Shown here piece after piece: positions 7,536 to 7,810 of a DNA stretch of 7,810 nt (positions within the stretch are counted from its first letter, which is position 1; each line of letters begins with the position of its first letter). Source of the stretch: Deltaproteobacteria bacterium (GTDB lineage Bacteria > Desulfobacterota > Desulfobacteria > Desulfobacterales > Desulfobacteraceae); NCBI GenBank assembly GCA_003647385.1, contig QMMT01000075.1, positions 1 to 7,810 on the forward strand. The letters are read 5' to 3'. Below the pieces are notes generated by a model that worked only from the letters and a program-made list of their open reading frames with translations, did not search any database and had not been told where the DNA came from. Both the position numbers and the translations under genes were made by a program.

Positions 7536-7686
7536 GTTCTTTTCCTTGTTTGTAGTACATCACAATGGCTCAAGGACAAACAAAGCAATACTTATGCCAG
7601 AAAAGGAAATATAATAAAAAATTATTAAATTACAGTTAGTTATAGATATTATATCATTTTAACGCTCTCTTTATATAAGGAAAATT
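7536..7686. other. Divergent intergenic region
   Basis: This 151-nt AT-rich stretch separates the - strand diguanylate cyclase from the + strand frame at 7687. It holds the -24/-12 promoter on the - strand and an 11-bp perfect palindrome (GATAT-T-ATATC, 7645-7655). No convincing -35/-10 pair was found for the + strand frame, although the sequence around 7641-7655 is rich in TATA-like hexamers. No RNA gene or terminator hairpin was seen. Confidence 0.6.
7584..7599 (-). promoter_or_regulatory. Sigma-54 (RpoN) -24/-12 promoter for the diguanylate cyclase
   Basis: On the - strand the sequence reads TGGCAT-N5-TTGCT (7599-7584). GG (7598-7597) and GC (7586-7585) are separated by exactly 10 nt, as the consensus TGGCAC-N5-TTGCW requires; only the C of GGCAC differs, being T. 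A pyrimidine precedes the TGG, as in the consensus. Initiation is predicted near 7573, giving a 38-nt leader that contains the AAGGA ribosome site and leads straight to the ATG at 7535. Such promoters need an enhancer-binding activator; I did not identify its binding site. Confidence 0.7.
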
Positions 7687-7810
7687 ATGCAGCTTCGCCA
7701 AATATTTGACACAGCGTTTTCTCCTATATTTTCCCAGGGTGATCGCAAGTAGATTAAAAAAATTCCAGATATTCCGGCAGACGAAAAGGTAATACCCTGG
7801 CCTGGAGGAC
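7687..7810 (+). pseudogene. Gene start interrupted by an in-frame amber codon, running off the window
   Basis: The ATG at 7687 has a strong AAGGA Shine-Dalgarno (7677-7681) 5 nt upstream. It reads MQLRQIFDTAFSPIFSQGDRK and then meets TAG at 7750-7752. The same frame continues without a further stop as IKKIPDIPADEKVIPWPGG to the window edge. Protein-like composition on both sides of the stop suggests a single gene. I do not recognise the family. Options are a nonsense mutation (one C-to-T change from CAG would explain it), a sequence error, amber readthrough or pyrrolysine insertion, or simply a 21-residue peptide followed by noncoding DNA. The opposite strand is also open across much of this stretch but without a start signal that I can support. 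Confidence 0.4.

Noticed and set aside
7507..7560. An upstream - strand ATG (7560-7558) opening an 18-codon frame that overlaps the diguanylate cyclase start
   Set aside because: It has no clear ribosome site, while the cyclase ATG has AAGGA at 7 nt. A regulatory upstream frame is possible but not supported by anything else.
7650..7810. Open frames on the - strand at the right edge
   Set aside because: Two - strand frames are open over roughly 45-55 codons, but there is no start in view, no recognisable sequence, and the + strand frame has a proper Shine-Dalgarno and ATG. They look like antisense shadows.

Overview
The window reads as ordinary chromosomal DNA from a moderately AT-rich (roughly 40% GC by eye), Gram-negative-type bacterium. 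An asparaginyl-tRNA synthetase, a LarA-family nickel enzyme, an HDOD protein, a GGEEF diguanylate cyclase and a -24/-12 (sigma-54) promoter together, with this base composition, fit an anaerobic Desulfobacterota, for example a Desulfobacter or Desulfobacula relative. That placement is an inference; there is no rRNA or other marker here to prove it.

Left arm (54-5501, + strand): five genes run in one direction with junctions of 9 nt, a 17-nt overlap, 19 nt and 10 nt, so they probably share a transcript. They are asnS (asparaginyl-tRNA synthetase), a COG2521-type SAM-dependent methyltransferase, a LarA-family nickel-pincer racemase or epimerase homologue, a FadM-like acyl-CoA thioesterase, and a single-chain HisH-HisF imidazole glycerol phosphate synthase. 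The functions are mixed (translation, methylation, hydroxyacid chemistry, acyl-CoA hydrolysis, histidine synthesis) and no single pathway links them. The methyltransferase/larA overlap is the most suggestive pairing.

Right arm (5505-7535, - strand): an HDOD-domain regulator and a GGDEF-domain diguanylate cyclase meet the histidine gene tail to tail with only 3 nt between stop codons. The diguanylate cyclase has an intact active site and an inhibitory I-site, and is preceded by a very good -24/-12 promoter 49-64 nt upstream of its start codon. The HDOD gene has a plausible sigma-70-type promoter of its own in the 108-nt gap.

Right edge (7536-7810): a 151-nt AT-rich divergent intergenic region leads to a + strand start codon with a strong Shine-Dalgarno sequence. 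That reading frame meets an amber codon after 21 residues and then stays open to the window edge, so it is a broken gene, an amber-readthrough gene, a short peptide or a sequence error.

Most notable points: (1) the HisHF protein resembles the eukaryotic HIS7 fusion, including the cyclase insertions that separate HIS7 from ordinary bacterial HisF; (2) the sigma-54 promoter in front of a diguanylate cyclase; (3) the in-frame amber at the right edge; (4) a LarA homologue with all nickel-site residues in register but no cofactor-synthesis genes nearby. No CRISPR array, tRNA, rRNA, insertion sequence or convincing new system was seen.
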